Shown here: one piece after another, positions 9,603 through 18,887 of the stretch
Layout of the letters: each line of letters opens with the position of its first letter
Numbering within the stretch: position 1 is the stretch's first letter
Assembly: GCA_016194585.1 (NCBI GenBank)
Contig: JACQBG010000014.1
Location: forward strand, 1-40,195
Source of the DNA: Gemmatimonadota bacterium
Lineage (GTDB): Bacteria > Gemmatimonadota > Gemmatimonadetes > Gemmatimonadales > Gemmatimonadaceae
Length of the DNA stretch: 40,195 bases
Direction of reading: 5' to 3'
The notes under the pieces: generated by a model
What the model was told of the DNA's origin: nothing
The model's input: only the letters and a program-made list of their open reading frames with translations
The model's database searches: none
Made by a program: the position numbers and the translations under genes

Positions 9603-10322
9603 ATGCCCTCGCGTTTCGTCCGCCTGTCGACCGCCGCCCTGCTCCTCGCCGTCACCGCCGCCGCCGGCCGCGCTCAACCTGCCGCCAAGCCGGGCGCCAA
9701 GGGCGCGGGTGGCTGGACGTGGCTCTTCAACGGTACGTCGACCGATGCCTGGCGCGGCTATCAGATGAAGACGATGCCCGCCGGCTGGAGCATCAAGGAC
9801 GGCACGCTCACCAAGAGCGGCTCGGTCGAAGATCTGATCAGCAAGGACGAGTGGGGGAACTTCGAACTCGAGTTCGAGTGGAAGCTCGGCAAAGGCGGCA
9901 ACAGCGGCGTGTTCTATCGCGCGACCGAGGAGTATCCGAAGGTGTACTGGAGCGCGACCGAGTATCAGCTCCTCGATGATGCCGGCCATCCCGACGGCAA
10001 GAATCCGCTGACGTCGGCGGCCGCGGCCTACGCGCTGTACGCGCCGCCGCGGGGCGTCGTGAAGCCGGCGGACCAGTGGAACAGCTCGCGCATCGTCGTC
10101 CGCGGCACCCACGCCGAGCACTGGCTGAACGGCAAGAAGGTCGTCGAGTACGAGTACGGCAGTCCCGATTGGACGGCGAAGGTGAAGGCGAGCAAGTTCG
10201 GCGAGTGGGCGAACTACGGGAAGGCGGCGAAGGGGCACGTCGCGATCCAGGGCGACCATGACGGCCAGCTCGCGCTGCGCAACATCCGCATCCGCGCCAT
10301 CAGCCCGAAGGAGCCGAAATGA
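9603..10322 (+). CDS. Secreted DUF1080 protein (3-keto-disaccharide hydrolase/lyase family)
   Basis: 239 residues with an N-terminal signal peptide (basic start, [13 protein letters not shown]) and a single DUF1080 domain, a concanavalin-like jelly roll. Recognisable motifs are [16 protein letters not shown] near residue 38, [27 protein letters not shown] near residue 121, the WNSSRIVV strand and the closing [11 protein letters not shown]. Members are periplasmic and have been linked to cleavage of glycosidic bonds in 3-keto-glycosides made by GMC-type dehydrogenases. GGAG lies 6 bases before the ATG. The stop overlaps the ATG of the MFS gene (ATGA), so the two are translationally coupled. 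The local context, a sugar-type permease, supports a role in sugar use; the substrate is not visible. Confidence 0.9.
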   Translation: MPSRFVRLSTAALLLAVTAAAGRAQPAAKPGAKGAGGWTWLFNGTSTDAWRGYQMKTMPAGWSIKDGTLTKSGSVEDLISKDEWGNFELEFEWKLGKGGNSGVFYRATEEYPKVYWSATEYQLLDDAGHPDGKNPLTSAAAAYALYAPPRGVVKPADQWNSSRIVVRGTHAEHWLNGKKVVEYEYGSPDWTAKVKASKFGEWANYGKAAKGHVAIQGDHDGQLALRNIRIRAISPKEPK

Positions 10323-11527
10323 GCGCGGTCAAGGCGAAGCTCTCGGTGATGATGTTCCTCCAGTACTTCGTGTGGGGGAGCTGGTTCGTCACGATGGGCA
10401 CCTACCTTGGCCAGACGCGGCATTTCGCGGATACGCAGATCGGCGACGCCTACGGCGCGATGGCGATCGCGGCGATCCTCTCGCCGTTCTTCATGGGGAT
10501 CGTCGCCGACCGCTTCTTCGCGAGCGAGAAGCTGCTGGCGTTCCTGCACGTGCTCGGCGGATGCGTCATGTGGTTCGTGAGCCGGCAGACGGAGTGGACG
10601 ACGTTCTACCCGCTGCTCCTCGTGTATGCGCTCTGCTACATGCCGACGCTGTCGCTCACGAACTCGATCTCGTTCCACCAGATCAAGGACCCGGCGAAGG
10701 ACTTCCCGCTCATCCGCGTGCTCGGCACGATCGGCTGGATCGTGGCCGGGATCGTGGTCGGCAAGGTGCTCCACGCCGACGCGCTCGCTCTCCCGATGCA
10801 GCTCGCCGCCGGGGCCTCGGTGGTGCTCGGCCTCTTCTCGCTCTCGCTGCCGAACACGCCGCCGAAGGCGGCAGGCGCGCCGTTCAGCATCCGCGACGCG
10901 CTCGGGCTCGACGCGCTGCAGCTGCTCAAGAACCGCGACTTCCTGATCTTCGTGCTCGGGTCGTTCCTGCTCTGCGTGCCGCTGCAGTTCTATTACACGT
11001 TCGCGAACCCGTTCCTGAACGAGATCAAGGCGCCCGAGCCGGCGTTCATCCAGACGTTCGGCCAGATGTCGGAGATCGGCTTCATGCTCCTGCTGCCGTT
11101 CTTCCTGCGCCGGTTCGGCATCAAGTCGATCATGCTGCTCGGCATGGCGGCGTGGGCGGCCCGCTACTTCGCCTTCGGCAACGGCAATGCGGGCGCCGGC
11201 ATGTGGCTCATCTACGCGGGGATCGTGCTGCACGGCGCATGCTACGACTTCTTCTTCGTGGCCGGGCAGATCTACACCGACGAGACCGCGGGAGCGAGGA
11301 TCCGCGGCGCCGCGCAGGGGTTCATCAACCTCGTCACGAACGGGCTCGGCTACTTCGTGGGCGCGGCGGTGAGCGGGCGCGTGGTGAACGCGTACGCGAC
11401 GACCGTCGCCGGCACGACGTCGCACGACTGGGCGAAGATCTGGCCGGTGCCGGCCTACATGGCGCTCGTCGTGTTCTTCATCTTCTTCGTGCTGTTCAAG
11501 CCGAAACCCGCGCCGCAGGCGGCCTGA
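10319..11527 (+). CDS. MFS permease of the nucleoside:H+ symporter type
   Basis: 402 residues with about 12 hydrophobic segments. The start ([24 protein letters not shown]) and the [33 protein letters not shown] region are typical of the nucleoside:proton symporter (NupG/XapB) branch of the major facilitator superfamily. In many environmental bacteria this branch sits beside DUF1080, Gfo/Idh and TIM-barrel isomerase genes, where it more likely carries sugars or keto-sugars than nucleosides; that is an inference here. It overlaps the DUF1080 gene by 4 bp and cutC by 1 bp (TGATG), so all three are one operon. Confidence 0.88.
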   Translation: MSAVKAKLSVMMFLQYFVWGSWFVTMGTYLGQTRHFADTQIGDAYGAMAIAAILSPFFMGIVADRFFASEKLLAFLHVLGGCVMWFVSRQTEWTTFYPLLLVYALCYMPTLSLTNSISFHQIKDPAKDFPLIRVLGTIGWIVAGIVVGKVLHADALALPMQLAAGASVVLGLFSLSLPNTPPKAAGAPFSIRDALGLDALQLLKNRDFLIFVLGSFLLCVPLQFYYTFANPFLNEIKAPEPAFIQTFGQMSEIGFMLLLPFFLRRFGIKSIMLLGMAAWAARYFAFGNGNAGAGMWLIYAGIVLHGACYDFFFVAGQIYTDETAGARIRGAAQGFINLVTNGLGYFVGAAVSGRVVNAYATTVAGTTSHDWAKIWPVPAYMALVVFFIFFVLFKPKPAPQAA

Positions 11528-12168
11528 TGGCCGTCCTCGTCGAAGCCGCCGTCGACACCTTCGCCGACGCCCTCGCGGCGCAGGCCGAGGGGTGCCACCG
11601 CATCGAGCTGTGCGGTCCGCTCCACTACGGCGGCACGACGCCCAGCGGCGGGCTCATCGCCCGCTGCTCCGACCGCCTGCTCGTGTCGGTGCACGTGCTC
11701 GTGCGCCCGCGCGCCGGCGACTTCGTCTACACCGACGACGAGATCGCGATCATGACGCGCGACATCGCCATCGCCAAGGAGTTCGGCGTCGACGGCGTGG
11801 TGGTCGGCGCGCTCACCCCCGACGGCGACGTCGACACCGAACGGATGGCCGAACTCATCGCCGTGGCGAGCCCGATGCGCGTCGGTTTCCATCGCGCCTT
11901 CGACCAGGTGCGCGACCCCGACGAGGCGCTCGAACTGCTCGTCGCGCTGCAGGTCGATCACGTGCTCACGAGCGGCGGCGCGAAGACGGCCGCCGAGGGC
12001 GCGGCGCGGCTCAAAGGGCTCGTCGACCGCGCCGGCGACCGCATCGCCGTGATGGCGGGCGGCTCCATCACACCGGCGAACGCCTGTGCGCTCGTCGAGG
12101 CGACGGGCGTGCGCGTGGTGCACGGCCGGGCGTTCCGCGGGCTTCCCCAGGCGCTCGGCAGCGCCTGA
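11527..12168 (+). CDS. cutC: CutC family TIM-barrel protein
   Basis: 213 residues matching CutC over the full length: VLVEAAVDTFADALAAQAEG, RIELCGPLHYGGTTPSGGLI, VHVLVRPRAGDFVYTDDEI, the VGALTPDGDVD loop, FHRAFDQVRDPDEALE, VLTSGGA and VMAGGSIT. The family was named for copper homeostasis in E. coli, but that role is disputed and the enzymatic function is not settled. Its place as the third gene of an operon with a DUF1080 protein and a sugar-type permease argues for a carbohydrate-related reaction, which the TIM-barrel fold would suit. The ATG overlaps the permease stop; the histidine kinase follows 11 bp after the stop. Confidence 0.93.
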   Translation: MAVLVEAAVDTFADALAAQAEGCHRIELCGPLHYGGTTPSGGLIARCSDRLLVSVHVLVRPRAGDFVYTDDEIAIMTRDIAIAKEFGVDGVVVGALTPDGDVDTERMAELIAVASPMRVGFHRAFDQVRDPDEALELLVALQVDHVLTSGGAKTAAEGAARLKGLVDRAGDRIAVMAGGSITPANACALVEATGVRVVHGRAFRGLPQALGSA

Positions 12169-12179
12169 CCGGCGGCCGC

Positions 12180-13646
12180 GTGGGCCAACTCAGCTCGTTC
12201 GACCAGATCAACCTCGGCGCGACGTTCCTGCAACTCGCGGTGATCGTCGCGTTCGCCGTGGCGGTCATCGGCGTCTGGTACACGTCGCGGCGCCCCGTGA
12301 TGCGGCCGCTCGCCGGCTACTGGGCGCTGCTCGCGGTCGCGTCGCTGGTGAACGTCGGCTCGTCGTGGACGGGCGCGATGCTGCACGACCGGCCGCTCTC
12401 GTTGACGCTGACCACGGTGGTGGTCGCGCTGCACGGCGCGGCGATCGCGTTCGCGCGCGCGGCGCTCGAATCGCTCGGCGTGCTCGAAGGCCCGCCGGCC
12501 AAGGCGCGGGGCGCCCTCCGGACGGGACTCGCCGTGCTCGCCCTGCACGGCGTCGGGGTCATCTGGCTCTTCCGGGCGATGCCCCTCGACCGGCGGGGCG
12601 TGGTGCTCTGGAGCCGGAGCGTGCACTTCCTCGTCCTCCTCGTGCCGGCTGTGCTCGCCTGGCGGGCGGTGGCGCGCGCCAAGCACACGCGCGCGCCCAT
12701 GCGCCTGCTCGCCATCGGCTGGACGGCGATCGCCGCGCGCGCCGCCATCGAGATCGGCTTCGGCTTCGACGTCGGCGGCGGCGCGCTCCCCGTCGACGTC
12801 GTCCTCGGCGCGATCGTCGTGAACGTGCTGGCGATGATGGTCCTCGGCGTGACGGCGCTCGTCGCCGCGTCGCGTGAGGAGAGCGACCTCCTGCAGCGCG
12901 AGTCGACGTTGCTGCAGCAGACGCAACGGCGGCTCGCGCGCGTGAAGCGCATCGAGAGCCTCGGCCGCCTCGCCGTCGGCATCGCGCACGACTTCAGCAA
13001 CGTGCTCACCGTCGCCCAACTCGCGGCGACCGAGGGGCAGCGCAACCCGGACAGCGCGCGCAAGGACGAGGCGTTGCGGGAGGTGAGACTGGCGAGCGAC
13101 CGCGGCCGCGAGCTCGTGCAGCAACTGCTGACCTTCGCGCGCCAGCAATCGGACGACGTCGAGCGGTTCGATGCGAGCGACCGCGTCGAGGCGATGTCGA
13201 CCATCCTGAGTCGCCTCACCGGAACGGTGACGTACGCGTTCGAGCCGTCCCCCGAACCGACGGCGGTGCGCATGGACCCGTCGCAGTTCGACCAGATCGT
13301 GCTCAACCTCGTCACCAACGCGCGCGACTCGATGCCCGCGGGCGGACGCGTGGCGGTCTCGGTCTCGTCGAGCGAGCAGTCGGCGGAGAACCCTTCGGCG
13401 GACGTCCCGCCAGGCTCGTACGTGCGCGTGCGCGTCGAGGACACGGGCGAGGGGATCCCGGCGGAGGTGCTGCCGCACATCTTCGAGCCGTTCTTCAGCA
13501 CCAAGGACGACCGCGGCACGGGACTCGGGCTCGCGACCGTGCGGAGCATCGTCCAGCGCGCGGCGGGGGACATCACCGTCCGCACGACACCCGGCAAGGG
13601 CACGGTGTTCGAGGTGTTCCTCCCGGTGGCGCCGCTCGGCACCTGA
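12180..13646 (+). CDS. Membrane-bound sensor histidine kinase
   Basis: 488 residues starting at GTG. The first about 235 residues hold six to seven hydrophobic helices and form a membrane sensor of no recognised family. A short coiled coil (about 236-262) leads into a HisKA-like segment with the phospho-acceptor His270 in GIAHDFSNVLTV. The ATPase domain has its N box (NLVTNARDSMPAGG), G1 (DTGEGIP), F box (FEPFFSTK) and G2 (GTGLGLATV), all intact. No receiver domain and no response regulator are nearby, so the partner lies elsewhere. The start is GTG at 12180, 11 bp after cutC; a membrane helix follows about 12 residues later. It probably belongs to the operon beginning at 9603. Confidence 0.9.
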   Translation: MGQLSSFDQINLGATFLQLAVIVAFAVAVIGVWYTSRRPVMRPLAGYWALLAVASLVNVGSSWTGAMLHDRPLSLTLTTVVVALHGAAIAFARAALESLGVLEGPPAKARGALRTGLAVLALHGVGVIWLFRAMPLDRRGVVLWSRSVHFLVLLVPAVLAWRAVARAKHTRAPMRLLAIGWTAIAARAAIEIGFGFDVGGGALPVDVVLGAIVVNVLAMMVLGVTALVAASREESDLLQRESTLLQQTQRRLARVKRIESLGRLAVGIAHDFSNVLTVAQLAATEGQRNPDSARKDEALREVRLASDRGRELVQQLLTFARQQSDDVERFDASDRVEAMSTILSRLTGTVTYAFEPSPEPTAVRMDPSQFDQIVLNLVTNARDSMPAGGRVAVSVSSSEQSAENPSADVPPGSYVRVRVEDTGEGIPAEVLPHIFEPFFSTKDDRGTGLGLATVRSIVQRAAGDITVRTTPGKGTVFEVFLPVAPLGT

Positions 13647-13671
13647 GCGGGCACGCCACCCCGGCGGGAGG

Positions 13672-14946
13672 CTACACGAATTTGAGCCGGCGCGCGCCGA
13701 ACGCGAGCATGGCGAACAGCAGCGCGCCGTGCCGCCACCGCGAGATGTTCGTCTCGCCGTACGTCCGTTCGCGGTAGGTGATCGGCACCTCGACGATCGC
13801 CAGCCCCATCCGCGCCGCGCCGAAGAGCAGGTCGAAGTCGCCGAACGGGTCGAACTCGCCGAAATAGGCGCGCTCGGCGGCGAGCCGCTCGTACCGCGCG
13901 CGCATCAGCGCCTTCGTGCCGCACAGCGTGTCCTTGACGTCCTGCGCGAGCACGAAGCTGAACGCCATCGCGAAGAACTTGTTGCCGAGCAGGTTGAGGA
14001 ACCGCATCGCGCGCCGCTCCATCGGGTACACGAGCCGGCTGCCGTTGATGAACTCGCCTTTGCCGGAGACGAGGGCTGCATAGAACTTCGGCAGGTCCTC
14101 GGGCGGCACGGAGAGGTCGGCATCGAGGATCATCAGCACCTCGTTGCGCGCCATCGCGAATCCCTTGCGCACGGCGTCCCCCTTCCCCGTGCCCTCCTGC
14201 TGCGCGATGCGGATGCGCAACCGCCCGTCGTGCACCCCTTCCAGCCGCTGGATGCGCCGCCACGTATCGTCGCTCGATCCGCCCTCGACGAAGATCAGCT
14301 CGTCCTCCGGCCCCATCGCCGGCAGCCGGTCGACGATCGCGTCGATGTTGCCGGCCTCGTTGCGCGCGGGCACCACGATGGACACCGATGGGCGCCGCTC
14401 CGCCGGCATCGGCCGCGGCCGGGGGCGCGCCACGAGAACGTTCACGAGGCAGAGCGACGAGAACAGCGGCAACGGCGCGAGGAACCGGTTAACGAGCCCG
14501 CTGAGCAGCGGGATCCGAACCGGGAACAGCACCTTCTGTTCCGTGCGCACCACCTCGAAGTCGGCCAGGCGGACGAAGTTCCGGATGTCGCCGTGGGTCA
14601 GCCAGTTCTGCTCCGGCGTCCGGCGCCTGATCCCGAGCGCCGTCGCGAGCGCGATGAGCGGGCGCCAGAGCGCGCTGTAGTACGTGACGATGAGCCGGCT
14701 CTCGTCGCGCATCGCCGCGCGGAGCCGCGACAGGCACGCGTCGATGTCGCGCTCGTAGTGCAACGTGCCGTTGAGCAGCACATGGTCGGCGTCGATCGGG
14801 TGTCCCTCGCCGGGCTCGCGCGCGGCACGCCACGGGCCGACCGTCGTCAGGTCGGTGCCGGTGGAGCCGACATTCAGCACCGTGTCGCCCGGCGCGGCGA
14901 CCAGCCCCACGTACCGCGCGAGCAGTTGGTCGAGGTACGTCGTCAC
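13672..14946 (-). CDS. Methyltransferase-like / family 2 glycosyltransferase fusion
   Basis: 424 residues in two parts. Residues 1-180 resemble a class I methyltransferase without a clean SAM loop ([16 protein letters not shown] in place of the usual GxGxG). They keep the later [21 protein letters not shown] and [19 protein letters not shown] elements. Residues about 188-424 are a GT-A fold family 2 glycosyltransferase: [31 protein letters not shown], the DADLS nucleotide-sugar/metal motif, and a C-terminal region like dolichol-phosphate-mannose synthases ([19 protein letters not shown]). It probably adds a sugar to a lipid carrier or polymer. The GTG start overlaps the stop of the upstream fucose synthase gene by 4 bp (GTGA), so they form one operon. 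It converges on the kinase gene with a 25-bp gap. Confidence 0.85.
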   Translation of the reverse strand: MTTYLDQLLARYVGLVAAPGDTVLNVGSTGTDLTTVGPWRAAREPGEGHPIDADHVLLNGTLHYERDIDACLSRLRAAMRDESRLIVTYYSALWRPLIALATALGIRRRTPEQNWLTHGDIRNFVRLADFEVVRTEQKVLFPVRIPLLSGLVNRFLAPLPLFSSLCLVNVLVARPRPRPMPAERRPSVSIVVPARNEAGNIDAIVDRLPAMGPEDELIFVEGGSSDDTWRRIQRLEGVHDGRLRIRIAQQEGTGKGDAVRKGFAMARNEVLMILDADLSVPPEDLPKFYAALVSGKGEFINGSRLVYPMERRAMRFLNLLGNKFFAMAFSFVLAQDVKDTLCGTKALMRARYERLAAERAYFGEFDPFGDFDLLFGAARMGLAIVEVPITYRERTYGETNISRWRHGALLFAMLAFGARRLKFV

Positions 14947-15881
14947 TGCCGCACCGCCCCGCCGAGCTCGACGTACCAGGCGTACGTGCTCGCGATCCCG
15001 TCGGCGAGCGCGATCCGCGGGCGCCAGCCGTACGCGGCGAGGCGGGAGACGTCGAGCAGCTTGCGCGGCATGCCGTCCGGCTTGCTCGTGTCCCAGCGGA
15101 TGTCGCCGGCGAAGCCCACCACCTCGCGGACGAGATTCGCCAGATCGCGGATCGGCAGGTCCTCGCCCCGGCCGATGTTCACCGGTTCATCCGCCGCGTG
15201 CCGCTCCAGCACCACCGCGCACGCCTCGACCATGTCGTCGACGTGCAGGAATTCACGACGCGCCGCCCCGCTCCCCCAGAGCGTGACGTGCGGCGCGCCG
15301 GCGACCTTCGCCTCGTGGAACCGGCGGATGAGCGCCGGGATCACGTGACTGCTCTGCAGGTCGAAGTTGTCGCCGGGGCCGAACAGGTTGGTCGGGATCA
15401 CCGACCGGTACTCGGTGCCGTACTGACGATTGTACGCGCGGCACATCTCGATGCCGGCGATCTTCGCCATGGCGTACGGTGCGTTCGTGGGCTCGAGCGG
15501 GCCGGTGAACAGGGCGTCCTCGCGGATCGGCTGTGCGGCCAGCCGCGGGTAGATGCACGAACTCCCGAGGAACAGCAGTTGGCGCACCCCCTGCTGGTAC
15601 GCCGCCTCGATGACGTTTCACTGGATGGCGAGGTTCGACCGGATGAAGTCGGCCGGGAACGTGTCGTTCGCGACGATGCCGCCGACCTTCGCGGCCGCGA
15701 GGATGACCCCCTCGGGCCGTTCGCGCGCGAAGAAGGCGCGCACCGCCGCCTGGTCCTCGAGGTCGAGCTCCGCGTGCGTCGGGCCGAGGACCGTCGCGCC
15801 ACGGAGGGCTGGGCTGCGGGCGAACGCCGAGCCGACGAGACCGGAGGCCCCTGCGAGGAACAGCCGCGCGCGCAGATCCAT
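14943..15881 (-). pseudogene. fcl: GDP-L-fucose synthase gene interrupted by an in-frame TGA
   Basis: Full-length frame of 313 codons, near the family's usual 310-320. From the ATG at 15881 it encodes the Rossmann motif (LFLAGASGLVGSAF) and AAAKVGGIVANDTFPADFI. After codon 87 a TGA (complement of 15618-15620) stops it. The same frame then continues without a shift through [26 protein letters not shown], the catalytic YAMAKIAG and [17 protein letters not shown] to the end. The enzyme makes GDP-L-fucose from GDP-4-keto-6-deoxymannose for surface glycans. In E. coli Fcl the equivalent residue is serine, so TCA to TGA is a possible change. Either the gene is dead, the base is an error, or the stop is read through. 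A GTG at 15587 could start a C-terminal fragment, but without the cofactor site. Confidence 0.85.
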
Positions 15882-16028
15882 GAGTGTGGGCAAGATACCG
15901 GCGGCGCGAGAGTGCGTCGAGAGGCCGCGCGTGGCACCGCGAGGCGGCGCGGCCGGCACGGCGCGGCGGCGGCTCGGTGCGCGGCGCTGTGCGCGGCGCG
16001 GCGTGCGGCGCGAATCGCCCCGCGGTCC

Positions 16029-16058
16029 TTGGAGTTTGGCGCGAAAGGTCTTTTATTT
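16029..16058 (+). promoter_or_regulatory. Possible promoter upstream of the homospermidine synthase gene
   Basis: TTGGAG (16029-16034) and TTATTT (16053-16058) are 18 bp apart, in the only AT-richer patch of the 252-bp gap between the divergent fucose synthase and homospermidine synthase genes. The rest of this gap (15882-16028) is extremely GC-rich and low in complexity. This is a match by eye to sigma-70-like boxes only. Confidence 0.35.
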
Positions 16059-16133
16059 GACCCACGCGATCCGTCGCGATTGTCGCTCCCGCCCGCGCGC
16101 GGCTCCGGCCGCCGCTCCCTTTCGGACCCGATC

Positions 16134-17591
16134 ATGACCCGTTTCGAGCACAAGATCCTCTTCGTCGGCTACGGCGCCGTGGCCGAATGCACCTTGCCCA
16201 TCCTCCTCAAGCATCTCGACGTCGCGCCGTCGAACGTCACGGTGATGGACTTCGAGGATCGCACGGAGAAGCTGAAGCCGTTCACCGCTCAGGGCGTCCG
16301 ATTCGTCCGCGACCGCGTGACCCGCAAGAACATGGGGGCGCTGCTCGGCAAGTACGTCGGCGCCGGCGACGTGATCATCGACCTCGCCTGGAACATCGAC
16401 GCCTGCGAGATCCTCGACTGGTGCCACAAGAAGGGCGTCCTCTACGTCAACACGTCGACCGAGCTCTGGGACCCCTACGCCGCGGGCCCGAAGCAGCATC
16501 CCACCGAGAAGACGCTCTACTGGCGGCACATGAACGTCCGCCGCCTGATGGCGAAGTGGAAGACGAAGGGCCCGACGGCCGTCCTCGAGCACGGCGCCAA
16601 CCCGGGGCTCATCTCCCACTTCACCAAGCAGGGGCTCCTCGACATCGCCGCCGCCTCGCTCGCCGACAAGAAGTTCAAGGCCAAGCCGGCCGAGCAGATC
16701 CGCGAGTTCGTGGCGACGCAGCAGTGGAACCAGCTCGCCCGCGCGCTCGGCGTGAAGGTCATCCATTGCTCGGAGCGCGACACGCAGATCAGCGACAAGC
16801 CCAAGCAGGTCGACGAGTTCGTCAACACCTGGAGCATCGAGGGCTTCCGCGAGGAGGGGCAGACGACGGCGGAGATGGGCTGGGGGACGCACGAGAAGGA
16901 ACTCCCCGCGTACGCCTACAAGCACAAGGAAGGTCCGAAGAACCAGATCTGCCTCGCGCGGATGGGAATGGACACCTGGGTGCGCACGTGGGTGCCGAAC
17001 TACACGATCCGCGGGATGGTCGTGCGCCACGGCGAAGCGTTCACCATCTCCGACCACCTCACGGTGTGGGAGAAGGGGAAGCCCGTCTACCGCCCGACCG
17101 TGCACTACGCCTACTGCCCGAGCGACGCGGCGATCGCCTCGCTCAACGAGATGCGCGGCTACGACTACAAGCTGAACGACAACCAGCGCATCATGAACGA
17201 CGAGATCACCAGCGGCTCCGACATCCTCGGCGCGCTGCTGATGGGGCACCCGTACAACTCGTGGTGGACGGGGAGCGACCTCAGCATCGAGGAGTCGCGT
17301 CGCCTCGTGCCGCACCAGAACGCCACGACGATGCAGGTCGCCATCTCCGTCGTCGCGGCGACGGTGTGGATGGTGCAGAACCCGGCCATGGGCGTCGTCG
17401 TGCCCGACGACCTGCCGCACGAGTTCGTGCTGGGCATCGCCAAGCCGTACCTCGGCAAGTTCATCTCGACGCCGAGCGACTGGACGCCGCTCAAGCACTA
17501 CAAGAACCCGTTCCCCGGGTACAACAAGCCGCAGTTCGACCTGAGGGATCCCTGGCAGTTCAAGAACTTCCTGGTCAAGGACGGGGAATGA
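16134..17591 (+). CDS. hss: Homospermidine synthase
   Basis: 485 residues, close to the roughly 475-480 of bacterial homospermidine synthases. An N-terminal NAD-binding Rossmann domain (ILFVGYGAVAECTLPILLKH) is followed by the saccharopine-dehydrogenase-like body. Recognisable stretches are DLAWNIDACEILDWCHKKG, YVNTSTELWDPY, VLEHGANPGLISHFTKQGLL, TTAEMGWGTHEKELP, YNSWWTGSDLSIEE and the NATTMQVA region. The enzyme condenses two putrescines, or spermidine and putrescine, into sym-homospermidine using NAD+ as a transient acceptor, in the cytoplasm. The ATG at 16134 is just before the Rossmann fold. The stop overlaps the ATG of the decarboxylase gene (ATGA), so putrescine supply and use are translationally coupled. 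Confidence 0.93.
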   Translation: MTRFEHKILFVGYGAVAECTLPILLKHLDVAPSNVTVMDFEDRTEKLKPFTAQGVRFVRDRVTRKNMGALLGKYVGAGDVIIDLAWNIDACEILDWCHKKGVLYVNTSTELWDPYAAGPKQHPTEKTLYWRHMNVRRLMAKWKTKGPTAVLEHGANPGLISHFTKQGLLDIAAASLADKKFKAKPAEQIREFVATQQWNQLARALGVKVIHCSERDTQISDKPKQVDEFVNTWSIEGFREEGQTTAEMGWGTHEKELPAYAYKHKEGPKNQICLARMGMDTWVRTWVPNYTIRGMVVRHGEAFTISDHLTVWEKGKPVYRPTVHYAYCPSDAAIASLNEMRGYDYKLNDNQRIMNDEITSGSDILGALLMGHPYNSWWTGSDLSIEESRRLVPHQNATTMQVAISVVAATVWMVQNPAMGVVVPDDLPHEFVLGIAKPYLGKFISTPSDWTPLKHYKNPFPGYNKPQFDLRDPWQFKNFLVKDGE

Positions 17592-18727
17592 TCACGAAGG
17601 CCCGCCTCAAGGCGCTGGCCGAAGAGCACGGCACGCCGCTCTTCGTCATCGACCACGACGAACTGCGCAAGAACTTCCGGACCTTCCGGAAGTACCTGCC
17701 CCGGGTGCAGCCGTACTTCGCGGTGAAGGCGGGGGCCGATGCGGCCGTCGTCCGCACGCTGTTCAAGGAAGGCTCGAGCTTCGACGTCGCCTCGATGCCG
17801 GAGTTCGAGCTCGTGCACGAGAACATCGCGCACTACCCGAAGAAGAAGCGCCAGCAGTGGATCTGGGACCGGATCATCTACGCCAACCCGATCAAGCCGG
17901 TGGAGACGCTCGCCGAGCTCGACCAGTACAAGCCGCTCGTCACCTTCGACAACCTCGAGGAGATCGAGAAGATCAAGCAGCACGCGCCTCGCGCCGGGCT
18001 CGTGCTGCGGCTCAAGGTGGCCAACACCGGCGCGATGGTCGAGCTGTCGTCGAAGTTCGGCGCGAACCCGGGCGAGGCGGTGGACCTGATCCTCGAGGCC
18101 GACCGGCGCGGGCTCACCGTGGAGGGGATCAGTTTCCACGTCGGCAGCCAGACGACCAACTTCGAGAACTACGTGCAGGCGCTCAACCTCACGGCCCACA
18201 TCTATGAGGAAGCGAAGCAGCGCGGCTACACGAAGATGAACCTCGTCGACATCGGCGGCGGCTTCCCGGCGCCCTACGACGTCTCCGTGCGCCCGTTCCG
18301 CGAGCTCGCGCGGATCATCAACTCCGAGATCAAGCGGCTCTTCCCGAAGCACATCGAGATCCTCGCCGAGCCCGGGCGCTTCTTCGTGGCCACCGCGGGG
18401 TATGCCGTCTCGAAGGTCATCGGCAAGGCGATGCGCGACGGCAAGGCGTCGTATTACGTCAACGACGGCGTGTACCACACCTATTCAGGGCAGATCTTCG
18501 ACCACTGCAAGTACACGGTGAAGGCGTTCAAGCGGGGGAAGCCGCACCTCTCCGCGGTGTTCGGCCCGACGTGCGACGCGCTCGACGTCATCTCGATGGC
18601 GGAGAACCTCCCGAACCTCGAGCGCGACGACCTCGTGTACAGCGAGAACATCGGCGCCTACAGCCATGCGTCGACCACGCACTTCAACGGCTTCTCGCCG
18701 GCGACGGTGGTGCACGTGAACGAGTAG
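17588..18727 (+). CDS. PLP-dependent ornithine-type decarboxylase (alanine racemase fold)
   Basis: 379 residues of the fold-type III decarboxylase family. The PLP lysine is in YFAVKAGAD (about residue 43). The barrel carries ISFHVGSQ, NLVDIGGGFPAPY and ILAEPGRFFVA. The C-terminal beta domain carries FGPTCDALDVI, whose Cys-Asp pair is the substrate-binding element of ornithine and lysine decarboxylases. Diaminopimelate and carboxynorspermidine decarboxylases share the fold, but the partner gene, homospermidine synthase, uses putrescine, so ornithine is the most likely substrate. GGACGGGG lies just before the overlapping ATG. An inverted repeat that could end transcription begins 16 bases after the stop. 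Confidence 0.88.
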   Translation: MITKARLKALAEEHGTPLFVIDHDELRKNFRTFRKYLPRVQPYFAVKAGADAAVVRTLFKEGSSFDVASMPEFELVHENIAHYPKKKRQQWIWDRIIYANPIKPVETLAELDQYKPLVTFDNLEEIEKIKQHAPRAGLVLRLKVANTGAMVELSSKFGANPGEAVDLILEADRRGLTVEGISFHVGSQTTNFENYVQALNLTAHIYEEAKQRGYTKMNLVDIGGGFPAPYDVSVRPFRELARIINSEIKRLFPKHIEILAEPGRFFVATAGYAVSKVIGKAMRDGKASYYVNDGVYHTYSGQIFDHCKYTVKAFKRGKPHLSAVFGPTCDALDVISMAENLPNLERDDLVYSENIGAYSHASTTHFNGFSPATVVHVNE

Positions 18728-18742
18728 GGCCGGGCGCCGGAC

Positions 18743-18762
18743 CCCCGGGCACCCGCCCGGGG
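18743..18762 (+). terminator. Hairpin after the polyamine operon
   Basis: An 8-bp perfect G+C stem (CCCCGGGC / GCCCGGGG) with a 4-base loop is followed by TATTT. It begins 16 bases after the decarboxylase stop. The T-run is weak, so termination may be partial or Rho-assisted. Confidence 0.6.
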
Positions 18763-18887
18763 TATTTGCGTTGGCAGCCCGAGGGCGTTACTCTCTGCTG
18801 CCAGATGGGATCGATCGCGTCGACCCCCCGGCGATGCCGCCACTTGCACCGACACGCGCGCCCCGATCGGCTGTTGGAGTACCCCGC

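Noticed and set aside
13729-15348. A long plus-strand frame antisense to the glycosyltransferase and fucose synthase genes
   Set aside because: Low-complexity composition (Arg, Glu, His, Val) typical of antisense of a GC-rich gene, with no motif or start context.
15618-15620. Selenocysteine at the in-frame TGA
   Set aside because: The homologous residue is not a redox Cys, the residue is not catalytic, and I could not see a convincing selenocysteine insertion hairpin right after the codon. A point change or error is simpler.
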